Shown here: positions 22,362-35,130 of the stretch, in pieces | Layout: every line of letters starts with the position of its first letter | Numbering within the stretch: position 1 is the stretch's first letter | Source: Skeletonema tropicum | Lineage: Eukaryota > Bacillariophyta > Thalassiosirophyceae > Thalassiosirales > Thalassiosiraceae | Assembly (NCBI GenBank): GCA_037178625.1 | Contig: CM074139.1 | Span: 434,001 to 498,000 of the forward strand | Reading direction: 5' to 3' | DNA: 64,000 bases | Notes under the pieces: model-generated | Databases searched by the model: none | Seen by the model: the letters and a program-made list of their open reading frames with translations, nothing else | What the model was told of the DNA's origin: nothing | Made by a program: the position numbers and the translations under genes

Positions 22362-25300
22362 TCATAAATTATTGCCATTGGAGTTGAAATGATCCATTTC
22401 TCTCTGAATGAATTGTGCTCTCACTATTGAGCCCCATTCCTTGTAACAAGAATGAGCCTGTTGGAAGGAAGTCAATGCATTTTGCACATTTCCCATCTTT
22501 TTGTGGTATAATCCAGCCCTCTCACACGCCAATCCCTGCTCATGTATGAATTTAGATCTCTTAGCGGATGCAATCGAAGCATTATACAATGTCACAGCTT
22601 TGTTGTGACTAGCATCAAGCACATGCAGCTCAGCCTGTAATAGCTCGAGTTTGTTCCTGATATTCGCATCCGCGTGTGTTACTGCATCCTTCATATATCG
22701 TATAATTTCAACAACTTCTCTGCGCTTTGCCAAAATTGATTTCTTCTTCAGCATTCCAAGCAAATTAAGCCCGTGATAGAATTTCATAATGCACAACAAA
22801 TAACTCCCTTGTTTGATTGTAGCAAATCCTTTCTGAGCAAAGTGACGGGATCTCTCATCGTAGCCTAGCCAAAAGTTTCGTAATACCTGGTGACAGTAGT
22901 ATGTGTCAACAAACTTATTTCCAGGGTCACTGACATCCCCAGGACTTTCCTTCGCTACAATACTAGTTGCTTCTCCTTTGTCGATCAATATAGAAACTGT
23001 CTCTCGAGCACACAGCATGTACTTCTTCGAAACCTCGCTCTTGTATGTTTCCAAAAGATGGAGGTAATAATCAATCTCTTTCAGTAGCGAATTCAACACC
23101 TTCTCGCCAGTCAAGACGGAGAAATTAATTGATTGCGTTGCACACAAGAAACCCATGTTTGCGTTTCCACTCGATAATGCTGAACCAAAGCATGCACGAA
23201 GCCTTTGCGCAACTGGGTGTATCCACTCGAGATGCCCAACCGTATTGTTGAAGATAAGGGAAAGCTCTGCCATTTGATCGGGAGAATTAAACCTCTCTGA
23301 CAGAGCCATGGCATTCTTTGCAATACGACTGCAAGTAAGATGTTAAGGTAATGAAAAGTTAGACGAGGACAAGGAAGATAGCACATATAAAACTTATGAC
23401 CATGCCTTGAGCACTTACTAGGCGCACTGAACATTATTGCCACTTCGGCTGAGAACATTAGATAGCTGAAGGAAGGATAATGGAGTATATTGGCACACTC
23501 CATTTTGCAAACTCAGTTGGACCGCCTTGCAGGCATAGTAGGCCACAACGTGCGGAAGTTTGAAGAAAAAGGCTGAAGTAATCATTTGTCCGTAGAATCT
23601 GACTACATAGCGTAGTGTGTAATCTTCAATCTTTTTTCCAAGCCAATCATCACCGTATACTTCATCATACTCCCTCAGCGTTTCTGGAATGATAGCTACA
23701 GTTTCTTCGGGCTCAACAATTTCTGGGACTGTCTCTCCGAGTTCAGTTAAAATTGAAGAACATGTGCCGAATGCATCAGCTACTTTGCCCTGTGCCTGGA
23801 AGACTGTACAAGGGCGACGAAGATATTGTGTTAGAGTTGGTGTAAGGTACGAAGTGATCAAATGATCTGTAAGGGCCAACAAACAGTTCAAGATAATGCA
23901 CTTACTCTGAGAAAGCAAAAAGTATGATGGTAGCTTGTCTTTTTTGCAACGAGCTTCTTTCAATATGCTTCGCAAAATATTCTCGGCGTCGTCGTACTTG
24001 CAAGACGAGTTGGCAGCACTCGCCATCATGAAGCCAAGTCGGAGACTCATATCATAATGACTTTCCCAATGATCATTAGGAAGTAGTGATGATGCAACTT
24101 TAAGGTGCGCATAAGCCGTCTTGTGACGACAACTGTCGATGGCCATCTTTCCCGCAGACATGTTCAGTTTCACAATTGGCAAGCACAACTCATCATCCTT
24201 CGGAATGGACTCTTTACCATGATTTATCTGGGTAGCGATCAAAAGTATTGTCTCGCCTACATCCTTCTCATCACAAACTGAGTGCAGAACTTTGCCCAGG
24301 TCATAGTGGAACTGATGATGAAATCAAATCGCAAAATAATTTAGTGACGGAGGGATAAAACAACAAGCCAAAAGAACATCACAAACAAGTCGCAAAAGAC
24401 CTACCTGACTCTTGTCGCTTTCGGGAATGAGATCGTATGCTGCCTCTCGAACTTTGTCATGAATAAAATTGAGGGTTCCTTCTCTATTCCTTTCAACGTA
24501 ACCATCACTGACCGCTCTCTCTAACCCATCTCGAACCTCACCATACTCGGTAGAATCCATTAGGTAGCCAATCACCGACTCACTGGTCCGAGTCCCAAAG
24601 CAAGCCATTACTTTCAGCAACAATTGAACATTGTTGGGTAGTCCATTCATTTTGGATGATAGAAGGTGAAGGACATTGTCCGTGATCTCCTCTGCACGTA
24701 AAATATCCTCGTCCCATACCCACCGCTTCTGAAGGAAATTGTATTTCAGCAGACCACGGTCTTTTAACGATTTCATGAACTCCAACACGAAGAATGGATT
24801 GCCCTTTGTCTTTTGCATCACAATTTCTGACAATGATTCACAGATGCGTGGATACAGGCACAAGGCATCAGATATCATTGCGTTGAGATCTTCTTGGTCC
24901 AATCCGATCAAGGATACTTTGTTTGTTGGCACACGACTCATCTCCAATTTCTTCGTCAAGTCGAAGACAGCATGGTCTGCATGGACTTCGTTATCCCTAT
25001 ACGTACCAACAAAAAACATGCAACCTCCTATTGTATCAGATAGAATCGTGTGAATTACGTCAAGTGCAGTCTCATCTGCCCACTGTAAATCGTCCAAAAA
25101 GAGCTGCAACCGCATTGCGAAAAACATGTGCATGAGATTCTTCCTTTCGGAACGAAATGACAAGTAAAGTTTAGCCAATCGTAAAGGACTTACCATTACT
25201 GGGTGCTTCGGGCTCGAAACTAACCTCATGAAGCGAGAGAGCGTGAATCCAACGCTACGGACATCCAATGTGTCTCCTCCTCCAGCGCCAGCTTCTTCTT

Positions 25301-26654
25301 CCGTCGCTGGACCTACGAACTCAGGCGAAAGCACCTCGACATTCTTTACTATTCTTGCTAGCAAGGCAATGTCTGCTCCAAATTCGTCTCTCATCTTCTT
25401 GGCAAGCAGAGCTGTTTGGGGGGGAGTATTCCTATCTTTCAGCATCAGACATAATTGGTCAAGTGCCGAAATAACTCCAGACAGGGATCTCTCCTGAGAT
25501 AAGTCGTCGAACTTATGTTTGATTACATATCCCCCCACAGCATTCACCCTTGCCCTCAACGTATTCACTAACATGCTCTTCCCACATCCTGAAAAGCCGC
25601 CAATGAAAAATGCCTCACTCTTTCCACGAGACACTCGACAGAATGCATCAGTTATGAGTTTCTCTTCTTTATCACGTCCGTATAGCTTCTCATTTCTGTA
25701 CTGGAGTTTCATATGTTCAGTATTAAATAAGAAGCGATCTGGATCGAGCAGCAACAGATGCAAATCTTCGGCTACGTCTTTCAACGACTTGTATGCATCA
25801 TCCGAAGATTGACTTTCCTCCCCCCTCAGAGCAGCTCTGAGAAGATTTTCCGTCATCAAGCAAAGCAATGCCGGAATCCCAAGCTCCTGCATTCGGACGA
25901 TGGTTGGTATTTGAAATGGTTGCTCAGCCTTGTCTAAACTCCCCTTCTCGCTCTTGGCATATGATGGTAACAAGATGACATGTGACGACTTTGCCCTTTT
26001 AGGTGCTGGCTCCTCAGTTGATGCAGTGACTCCTTCTGAGAGAGAAAAATCTTCAGGAAATTTCTCATGGGCAAATAGCTCATAGAGTAGTTTTGCAATC
26101 ATATAATGATGACATCGGTGGTCGCTCTTTCTTTCATTATCTTCCCTAGCCGTCGCAGCCACCGCAGTCCTCACAGACGATTCTTCTTGGGTCACTGCTG
26201 ATGTCAGCATCTCTTCGACTTCTAAATATCTCCCTAATTGACCTTGCTTCGCTTCAGGTTCCATCAAACAGCTGAGATATGCGGGCTCTTCGATTGACAG
26301 CGCTAACCGGGGACATTTCATACTGACGCCCTTTATGTCATCCCACGGCTGATGAGGGCGTTCAAGTGGTGATTTTTTAGAGACATGAACGGCAAAATTA
26401 TCAAATTGCAAGATTTCATGATCCGCCCCATCATCATTATCGCGATCATCTGAGCGCAAAAGCAGCTCAGCTATTCCATAAGCAACGGTGGTCTTTCGGA
26501 TAATTGATGCTTTACTGCACGTGCTTCTATTATTAAAGCTGTCCCTCAGATGTAAAGGTGTCTTTTTTGCCTCGATGTCCATCCAACTGCGAAGCGGAAT
26601 GACGAGATCGTCGGCGGCGTCTGCAGGGGCGGCCGTGTCTGTTTCGTTGCTCAT
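22362..26654 (-). CDS. STAND/AAA_16-type ATPase with helical repeats, copy A
   Basis: Five minus-strand exons are proposed: 26654-25194, 25103-24405, 24311-23906, 23803-23419 and 23328-22362. All introns are GT-AG and the joined frame is open for 1305 residues. A P-loop GFSGCGKS has its lysine near residue 359. Walker B FLDDLQWAD is at about 489-497, right after the first splice. The motif GNPFFVLEFM follows. This order matches the predicted-ATPase family often fused to signalling domains (COG3899-like). The last ~450 residues look like alpha-helical TPR-type repeats. The segment LLYELFAHEKFP in the N-terminal part resembles a degenerate kinase C-lobe. The ATG at 26654 is a guess; an upstream exon ending at a TTGCAG site is possible. 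The substrate is unknown. Confidence 0.82.
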
Positions 26655-26727
26655 ACTGTCCTGTTGAAGATTCCGCAATAACTTTATGCACCGCTCATCC
26701 ACGCACTCGCATACCTGCAACTGTTAT

Positions 26728-27397
26728 ACAATACTCATGCATGTACAAAATATACTTATTGTTGATGGGTTGAGTAAGAATTCGTGTTTGTTGCCGGTTG
26801 CCGGTCTGTAAAACAGTAGGAAGTGTACCTTCGACCAATGTACTTATATAAGCTTCCACGGTCGGCCCACGTGGGCCAAGGTACAAGGGGCTGCCAGTAA
26901 CGAAGTTTAACCCTTTAGCCCCCGGTACATACCCTTCATTTTTGCACAGATTTGGGTTTGTGCAATTTTTTGCTACAAACCTGCCGTCACCAAACACAAA
27001 ACATCAACCATGTCGTCACCTACTGTATGCGTATGCACGGCAAACTATCCACCAAAAAACAGCAACGAGCGATGCCGCTGTTAATTATCATGACTGGCTG
27101 TGCATCGGCAACAATTTTTATGGCATAGTTGAGTTATTATTATTAAATATTCATGCAGAAGCTGACTGCCCGGATCTACGCATCATGGCGCTTATGTGGT
27201 ATCGATAATGCCAAAGGACTTACCAGTGCACTGTAATGACTTCGATGATAAGTACCCTCTCCGGAGCGTCGCTCGGCGTCTCGTAGCATGATGTAGCATG
27301 CACATGTTTGTGGCCGGCGAGTTTTCTCCTCTTTTTTTCTCCCCTTTTTTCGCCCCCAAATTTGTTGAAGCCCACAGCCTGAAAAAATTGCCTGTTT
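26728..27397. other. Upstream region of ATPase copy A, not shared with copy B
   Basis: This ~670-bp block replaces a ~67-bp block (35224-35290) in the other arm. It would include the promoter of copy A. It holds no convincing gene. Confidence 0.55.
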
Positions 27398-27456
27398 GTT
27401 AAAGCTCCGGCATTTAAATACGATTATGAATTGTGTGTGGTGTGTTGTGTGTTGTT

Positions 27457-28926
27457 TAGAGGTTGGTCTCGTCTCGGTCTCGGCACTGTCCCGAGATTCG
27501 AGCCGAGACAGGGTCCGTCGAGACGAGATCCCGGGATATCTCGAGATTTTCAATGAAGAAGGTTAGCAATGATTAAAAGGGGCAAAACCAACAAATAACT
27601 ATCTACTATGGACTCTTTAGACAACTTAGTACTCATTGTTCTGGCCAGCATCAATTGGATCCCCACTCTCATCCTTGTCCTCAAAAGAAGGAGGGAGTAG
27701 AAACTCATTCAAAGGGACATCTGGCATGAGTTCATCCCAATTTTTGCGGATGAGGCTTGTATTTTCTTCAACAAACATGATGCATCGATGCGGCAAGTAA
27801 CAATGGGATCAATGCAAGATCGCTTTGCTGTAATTACTCTAGCTGCCCTGCTCGAGATTCTTTCCAAGGGAGCGGACGTTGCTGGAATATCTCACAGGTA
27901 CTCTCGTGCAAGTGTTGCAAGTTCAGGGAATTGGTGAGCGATTTGTTTCCAACGCTTCAATGGATCATTAAACTTTCTTTCTCCATCTTGCATCGGCATT
28001 TGCTCCAGGAGTTCGTAAGCTGCAGCTGGGCTTCACATCGGATCCGAATATTGTCATCAGTCAATTCGTCATCATTTGCTGCTGCATCGTCGTCGAAGTC
28101 AAATGCACCCAAGAAAGCGAAGCTCGTGTCTTCTGATTTAAAAGATACTTGCGGTACTGCAATACTTCCACCTTCACCACCATTATCATTTGTATTTGTA
28201 TTAGCCTCCTTCTCGACATCAACTATAAGATCTTTGATGAGTTGCATCAACTTATTAGACAAGGTCGAGTCAATTCATATTCAATAATGGCAATGATGTT
28301 CAATTACTACTTACCTTCAAAAGCCAGAACTGCATTACAATGAAAAACATGGTCTGTGCAATATGCATGCGCCCAATCCTCATGTGCTCCATTCATACGG
28401 ATTGCAAACTTTCTCAACTGCTTGTGTCTTGGTTACTACACATCGGACTATCACCCTTCCAATGTTTGCAAATGCATTTGTCATCCCAATCTTCTTCGTC
28501 GCTCGAAGATTCCGATGGTTTTCGCTCTTTGCATTTGACATCATCGTCTTCGTCACCCGACGATTCCAACGATTCGTTCCTGCTGGCAGTAGAAGCTGCA
28601 TCGGCATCGGTGATAGCATCGACCATGATTTCAGAATAGATGATAGATGAAGATAATGAGTTGATCAAAAAAATAATCAAACTCCAATGAACAAGTCTTG
28701 TGAACGCACCCAACGGTGTCAAAGGGAGTCTTGTTATGATGTGAGATTGGAATCGTGCTGATGAAATCAGAAGTAGCCGCAGAAACGAATTGTTCTTCGT
28801 CATGGTTGGCTGTGAGAAAGTGATACAAAAAATCCCGAAATGCTCCGAGACAGAGGGTGCCGAGACGAGACACCTGTCTCGACCCAAAAAATCCCGTCTC
28901 GTCTCGGCCGAGTCGAGACGAGACTG
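27457..28926 (-). mobile_element. Decayed hAT transposon inserted in the left arm
   Basis: The other arm (35131-35223) has the uninterrupted sequence, so the insertion is clear. On the minus strand, 27956 down to about 27711 encodes a typical hAT dimerisation segment: WKQIAHQFPELATLAR, then IPATSAPLERIS, with an in-frame TGA between them. Upstream acidic ORFs (28262-27957 and 28614-28414) are probably other parts of the transposase. Ends are rich in CTCGTCTCG. The likely 8-bp duplication is GTGTTGTT at 27449-27456 and CTGTTGTT on the right, with one mismatch. Confidence 0.75.
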
Positions 28927-29508
28927 TTGTTGCTTGTTACCTCTTCAACGTTTGTTCTTTATGAAATGATGACGTGGCAAAGAGAGTCTGTTTCTCAAGA
29001 CACTTTTATCCCTTTGGATAACCCTACAGGGAGGAAGTTCTGTATAGTATGTATGCAACCCTATGCAAAAAACTCTTGTATTCACCCGAAATTCAACTCG
29101 AGTTGCACGCCTCGAGCGTACTGGGATCCCACGTAGCCCTCCCTGTAGACGAATTGAATTTCGTCCAAAATGTTTTCAAGAAGGTCCAAAAAGCACCTTT
29201 TCAGGCCGTTCCTTACGGTGGACGTGGACGTGGACGCAGAATGAGTGTCTGGGCAGCTTGCACGTAGGAACTCCCCGAAACGGGCATCCCCCCTTTAAAA
29301 ATCCCGGTTTATTTTTATTTTGGACGCTGCGTCCACGGACGCAGATCACCACTTCCCATCACCCATCACCATCACGCACATTTACCTCCACCCAATCCAA
29401 TCTCCGTCCCAAAGTCCAAAGCAATGACAAGGAGTATGGAGACGAGGTGGCAATAAGCTGGTATTTGAAAACGTTGCATTCCGTACTATTTACTACAAAC
29501 ATTCCATC

Positions 29509-30020
29509 ATGTCAAGAGGCCGAAGCATAACACCAATTCCAACTCCCAAAGCTTCGACACGTAAGCAAAAGCACATCGTGAGAGTGAGAAGACGTTAAAG
29601 GATGCTGAGCGTAGCACTGGCGCTGCTAATGGCAGTGGAAGAGGGGTTGCATACCGTGATAAAAAGGATCTTGCTTTGATTGCACAGCAACAGGAAAAGC
29701 AAGATCAGCATGCTTTCCTGTCTGAAATGGCCCAGCTAACTACGTTATTGAAATCGTTGGAGTCTTCATGTGAGAATAAAATGAAGATGGCATCAGAGTG
29801 GAGACTTGGTGGGAATATGGAGTAATGGGCAGACTACATGCTGGAGGCGGAAAAGCTAGAGGAAGAAATCACTGCGAAGAGGAAGGCATTGGAGAATTTG
29901 AAACAGAAGAGTAGCGCTACTACTACTTCGCATGTTGCTGCTTTCCTCTCTAACGGAACAAAGCCTACTTCTGCAAAGAAGAGGAAGGCTGTCGAATCAA
30001 GTAATAATGATAGTGGCTAA
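29509..30020 (+). pseudogene. Accessory ORF of Harbinger copy 2, broken
   Basis: Same structure and same breaks as 10349-10860: a short basic N-terminal piece, a frame change, an in-frame TAA at about 29823 and a 60-codon coiled-coil-like tail at 29838-30020. Two base changes separate it from copy 1 in the part I compared. Confidence 0.55.
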
Positions 30021-30049
30021 TACGTGTGTTTAAAGTGCGTTTTTATCAT

Positions 30050-31713
30050 TTAGAGTTCAAATACTCCTCGTGGTTCTTGTCCTCTACTTCTGGGCCACGC
30101 TATTTCACCTCGCTGAAACTTGATATCAAAATGCTCTACCAACTTAGATCGGAAATAATCCAGGCTAAGACTACGAACATTAATCACACCATCATCTTCG
30201 ACAGCACCAGCTGTAACATCATCGTCATAATCATCATGTTCATCCGTTACACCTCCAATCATTGATGTATCATACTCGCGAATCTGAGCAGGTGAGAGTA
30301 AGTTTCGCATAGCCATTGGTGCATCACTTTCGTCAAACCCTCCTAACTCGCTCTCCCACTGGCTTGTGACATTCACTCCATCCCAAGGCTTATCCAGTCC
30401 ATCTATTTCAAGCAACCAGTTATGCAATGCACAGCAAGTCAACCATACTCTATCAACAGATTGGGTTGAATGAAGTCGCACACCTGTCTTCAATATCCTC
30501 CAACGACCCTTTAAGATCCCAAATGTACACTCTGAAAAAAAGAGAGCATTGATTTCCAATTGAGTAATCACACATAACACAATATATGAAATAATTAATT
30601 GTACAACTTACCGACATCTTTGCGCATGGATTCAATCCATGCAGACCAGCGGATGTCTGCAGTCTTCACACAATTAGAAATAGGAGGGACAGTGGTAGAC
30701 CAATTGTGATATCCATTGTACACAACAATCCAAACACCTTTGTATGTCACAGCAACAATCTCTTCTCCGCGCCTCTCAAGAAGCTCAAACGTGTAATCAT
30801 CAAGTTTGTCCCCCCTCTTAACGTCTCGAATAAAGTCGTCGAAAAGAATGAGAGTCTTGTCATTGAACGAGCCAGGGTTGCCGGAAGTAGACGCTAGAAT
30901 ACGGCGGCGATGATTGACTGTCATGTTGTAAGCGCGGCAAGCATGCTTGGATTTAAATCCGATATGCGCACGCCTAGTTTTCCAGTTGCATAACTCATGG
31001 ACAATGTTTGTTGCATCTGTAGATGCGAAGGCTCCGGGTAATCCAGCAGCAGCAAACTCATGCATGTGCTGCTGCACTTCTTCTTTCGTCTGAGGCGCTT
31101 TGACAAATCTTTCGTACAATACAGTGCTGCCAATCTCAATGACTTTGTGGAAGAATTTCCGATGTACTTCCTCAGATATAGCAGTAGACTCCTCTAGATC
31201 ATCAAACGTCAACCCCCTTCCGAGGTATCGAAAAGCCCCAAGAATCAATAACTCCAGAGGTGACGACAATTTGCCTGTGGCATCTTTGCCCATCCACTCT
31301 GGAAACCACTTCTCTTTTCTTGCTTCGTCAACGAACCAAAGGAATTGTTTGTAGGGGTGTCGGAACCTACGTCGGAACTTGCGGAGAAATCTTGCATCAT
31401 CTGGTTGCGGACAGTCAACATACATGTGCCACCACAAAGATTCCTTTGGAGGAATCTCCTCAAGTCGGCCGTCTTCATTACGCCGTGCGAGAATAATTCT
31501 CTTTTGCCTTTTCTTTTTTTGTTGGTGTTCTACATCATCTTCTTCCTCTTCATCATCCTGGTGTAACATGGCATCGTAGAGCTCATTGTCGACATGGTCA
31601 TCCATCATCTCTTTCAGGTATTGTTGAATATCAAAAGATCCAGTTGTAGTGTCGTACCAGGTATTCTCAGCCTGCATGTCCGCTAGGATACTTGCGGCGT
31701 CGGCAAAAATCAT
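30050..31713 (-). CDS. PIF/Harbinger DDE transposase, copy 2
   Basis: Two minus-strand exons, 31713-30612 and 30531-30050, are spliced exactly as in copy 1 and give 527 residues with the same D233, D285 and E368. The one protein change I noticed against copy 1 is Ala to Thr in the acidic C-terminal stretch (DDDVTAGAV). It appears intact, so two potentially active transposase genes lie 19 kb apart. Confidence 0.92.
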
Positions 31714-32077
31714 GTTGATAATCAATAATCGATGTCAGGTCGTGAGCTGTGTCCGTGTCGCTGTCGACAGGAAATGTTTTGGAGTTACGTTGGATGATCG
31801 TATTCATATCGCAATGAGATGCCGCAAGTAGAACTCAGTGCATAAATCTGATTCACCACAAACAAGAGCAGCGGCCCCGTGTAAATACTGTGACCATGAC
31901 AGGGTTGCAATGGCAGGTGTGCGTGTTGGTGATGTGGTGGATTTTGAATTTTTTTGAATTTTGGGCGGAAATGGGATGACTCTGTGTCTGCGTGAAGTGC
32001 GAACAAGGACGCAGATGTGAAAAAGCGCGTTCTGCGTCTACGTCCACGTCCACCGTAAAAGGAACGGCCTCACGCAC

Positions 32078-33250
32078 TAGAGGAGGAAATAATTTAAGAA
32101 AATGACTTTTTAAGAAAACAAATAGCTCTAGCTCCAGGCGTGAGTGCCACATCAGTCCCACATCAGAAGAAAGCTGCCCGAGGGTCAATGAAACCCACTC
32201 CGATGCCCCCCTATTCACCAGGAGCAGTCTCCTCAACCTCTGCTGTTGTTACATTCTCAGTAGCTTCAACTGTGGCCGCTTCATCTGCTGTCATTTCATT
32301 CTCAGAAGTTGAAGTTGTAGATGTTTCTGCCACAGCTGCAGCTGTCTCGGTCCCTGCAGAGGAAAGCAATAATTCATATTTCGCAATATTCTTCGACCAT
32401 TACTATCGACCGCATCTCCTTCCTTTTTAATCCAATCATTGATTGCATTTTCCATTTTAGCACGATGGGGTTCCGCACCCCAATTAATTCTGCTTTTCTT
32501 CTTTTTTGGAGCACCATCTTCCTCCTCCTCCTCCTCAACATCTTCCTCTACATCTTCCTCATTATCAACGTCCTTGTCCTCCTTCTCGGCTATTGCATTG
32601 GCAGCGGCAATTTCTGGGGGTGACTTGCGCAGATGTCGGGGAGGTGTGGGTGGTGATGCATTCTTTTTTGGACGACCACGATTTTGTTTGCTCTTCGATG
32701 GTCGGCCTCTCTTCTTCTTCGGCTTTTGCTTCGGGGCCGCAGAAAAGAAACTTGTCATTAGACCACCATAATTCTTGGCGTCTTCTTTGCTGAATGGTTT
32801 GTGTTTCTTGGCTTTACCCATGGTTGCGGCGTAGGAGGAGATGACACAGCAATGACGGAGAAGTGCACTCACCGCCTTTTTGATTTTTCGCGCGCGTCAT
32901 GATGGGAGAGTGGGACAAGTGAAGGTACCATCCGATGCAGCTTGACGAGAGGAGCATTTTGAGCTACTTTTTAGGGCACAATTCGCTTCGTAGGCTTTTT
33001 TATAGTAGATAAAAGGCTGAAAAGTACCATTTTTCTTAATTTAGTACGATATTATAGCTCTAGCAAATCTTAAAAATTTTTTGATGTGTCATATCTCGAA
33101 AAGTTTTCACTTCTGAAAAATCAGATAAATTTTCCCGAAATCTACTCGATGAGATCTTCAATTTGAGCACCTAAAATCGATCATTGGTCAACTTTGGGAA
33201 AAGATTAATTTTATGGGGAAAAAACCTTTCTAAAAAGATTTTCTCCTCTA
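32078..33250. mobile_element. TA-flanked DNA transposon, copy 2 (with TSDs)
   Basis: The element is 32080-33248 (1169 bp), the same length as copy 1, with TA at 32078-32079 and 33249-33250. A single base change was noticed near 33146 (TACTCG against TAGTCG). Confidence 0.85.
32291..32821 (-). CDS. Basic/acidic AT-hook-like protein in the TA element, copy 2
   Basis: Identical in translation to the frame at 13131-13661: AT-hook-like GRP cores, an acidic run, a KKKK patch and the INDWIKKEGD segment, starting at ATG 32821. It has the same apparent frame change near its 3' end. Same caveats apply. Confidence 0.5.
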   Translation of the reverse strand: MGKAKKHKPFSKEDAKNYGGLMTSFFSAAPKQKPKKKRGRPSKSKQNRGRPKKNASPPTPPRHLRKSPPEIAAANAIAEKEDKDVDNEEDVEEDVEEEEEEDGAPKKKKSRINWGAEPHRAKMENAINDWIKKEGDAVDSNGRRILRNMNYCFPLQGPRQLQLWQKHLQLQLLRMK

Positions 33251-34547
33251 ATTTCGAGCTTTTCGCCCATGCGACGAGTTGAATTTTGAGTTGAATTTTT
33301 TGAGTTGAATATTCAACTCGAAAATACTAGTTCCTACGTAGACTAAATACGCTAGAAGATGCCGCCGTTCTCCGAGCTTGTAATAAGTGATGAGAATGAG
33401 CAAGTACTGCCAAGAACAGCAATAATAATCTAATGCATTAAGTATTTCTACTCATCCTACACCTGCTTGCACTCTCTGGTTCAGGATTGAGGCTTTCATG
33501 GCCACCTAATTCCTCATCTGCTTGCACCTTCTTTTATAAACTTGTGCATCAGAAATGCTTGCAATGTATACATTCATATTACACCACACAACCTTCTCTG
33601 CTGACACAGAGCCTCAAGCCGGCTGAAATAGAGTTTTCTGTATGTGCCATTGCCGATGTTTTTCATAGTAAATGCTGATTGTTGTGTGTGGACAGATTTT
33701 GGACGGAGATGTGCCCTCTTTCATTAGCGACAAAGCAACATGCATACGCGAACGACGCAGCCACCAACGCCCACAAAAACCCATCCTGTGACGGAGCAGA
33801 TCAGTATGAACGATTATATGAATAAATATACTGCGAGAAGAGACGGTAGCTTCACCCAACGTATCTTATATGGTTGATGTCGAGCGACGTCAAAAAGCAT
33901 CATCACGTGTTGAGTGTTTATTCAAGATCGACGGCGTTTCAAAAGGTACCATATTGTCGGCAACATCACACATGTTCTCCGTGTATTTTGGTTTGGTTGC
34001 ATGCCAATCGTCTAGGGTGTAGCAGCAGTCGACGTGAGAGTTGTGGTGCCAGCACACAAAAAGTGATGTCTGTGCATTATTTGCGTAAATACGGTGGTTA
34101 CACGAGAGTGCTGTGTTCAGAATTTGATCCGTAGGAGAGACTTGAGAGAGGAGATAATCTTTTATCATTCGTCCAGCACTCCCTACTTGTTTGTTGCCTC
34201 TCGTCGGCGCAGAAGTGTCATAATCATCTTGCTTGTGTGTTCGGTGATGGTGATTTCACGATGAAAGGGCTTAGAGTATTTCACTACACGATGAGTTGAA
34301 TTTTGAGTTGCATCTTTTTGCAAAAATTGCGTATCATCACTTTCAAATCATACAGATTCTAACCGAAACGAGTTCATTACTCTACTCGTTAGGCGTGCAA
34401 CTCGAGTTGAATTTCGGGTGAATACAAGAGTTTTTTGCATAGAGGGTTGCATACATACAGAACTTCCTCCCTGTAGGGTTATCCAAAGGGATAAAAGTGT
34501 CTTGAGAAACAGACTCTCTTTGCCACGTCATCATTTCATAAAGAACA

Positions 34548-35130
34548 ATTTTCCATCGGGGCGGTGGAAAAACTCGTTGCGCGTCAGATTGCTACTTCAC
34601 TGACAACTACACAAAAGATCTTAAGGACAGTCTGGGACAATTATGGAAAAGGGGACAGTCCAAGTTGCATGACAAATTGGGCTGTCTATACCATTAGAAC
34701 TACTTTGGGATTAAGGTCCCAATCGTTCTGGCCCCAGCAGGCCGACCGATAGGGAGGGTGGGTAAGAAAAGGGCTGGGTGGGTGGGGAAAACTTTCAATG
34801 GCTATCAAAATCGGTGATAATACTAGAGGTGTTCTCGATTGCAATGTTTTTGCTTGTCGAAAACAAAACTGAGGAGACTGCTTGCCGATTTTGAGGATCT
34901 TTGGATCCTGATTGACGTGGTCTTCCACGGTGGAATTAGACGGACATGAGACAGTATTATGTATGACCGATGACTGCAGAAGCATTGGAACAGAGAACAA
35001 TTGGGAATCCATCTCAATTGGTACTCCCGAAGAAGTCAAAATGGTAAAGAAAGTGGCGCGACGAGGCGCAGGGGAAATGGGGGAAGGAGAGAGCCATTGA
35101 AAGCTCATCCGCTCCATCCGCTACCTGCGA
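34548..35130 (-). repeat. Third copy of repeat S, inverted
   Basis: Reverse complement of 9193-9783. As in the first locus it abuts the left end of X. Its other edge touches the right arm of the inverted duplication at 35131. No gene is recognisable. Confidence 0.85.

Larger units (their letters stand above)
22081..28951 (-). repeat. Left arm of a giant inverted duplication
   Basis: This arm is the reverse complement of 35131-39920. The match begins at AAATCACCAGCGCCACAC (22081) and ends at CTCTTCAACGT (28951). It is interrupted by a hAT insertion (27457-28926) and by a non-matching promoter-side block at about 26728-27397. Coding parts of the arms differ by only a few percent. Confidence 0.9.
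29201..32072. mobile_element. PIF/Harbinger transposon, copy 2 (with TSDs)
   Basis: The element proper is 29204-32069 (2866 bp), with the same inverted ends as copy 1 and TCA duplications at 29201-29203 and 32070-32072. It is 14 bp shorter because of a small deletion near 29327, where copy 1 has an extra CAGATGAAAATCAT-type segment. Otherwise only a handful of base changes were seen, so the copies are recent. They share the host X sequence, so they were duplicated with it and did not transpose separately. Confidence 0.93.
28953..34547 (+). mobile_element. Repeat unit X, copy 2, with nested transposons
   Basis: From 28953 to 34390 this matches 9784-15240 closely, including the same Harbinger and TA insertions at the same sites. 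At 34391 the match to X1 ends and is replaced by an inverted copy of the unit's own left end, giving 160/157-bp inverted repeats at 28953-29112 and 34391-34547. It fills most of the spacer between the duplicated ATPase genes. Confidence 0.85.
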
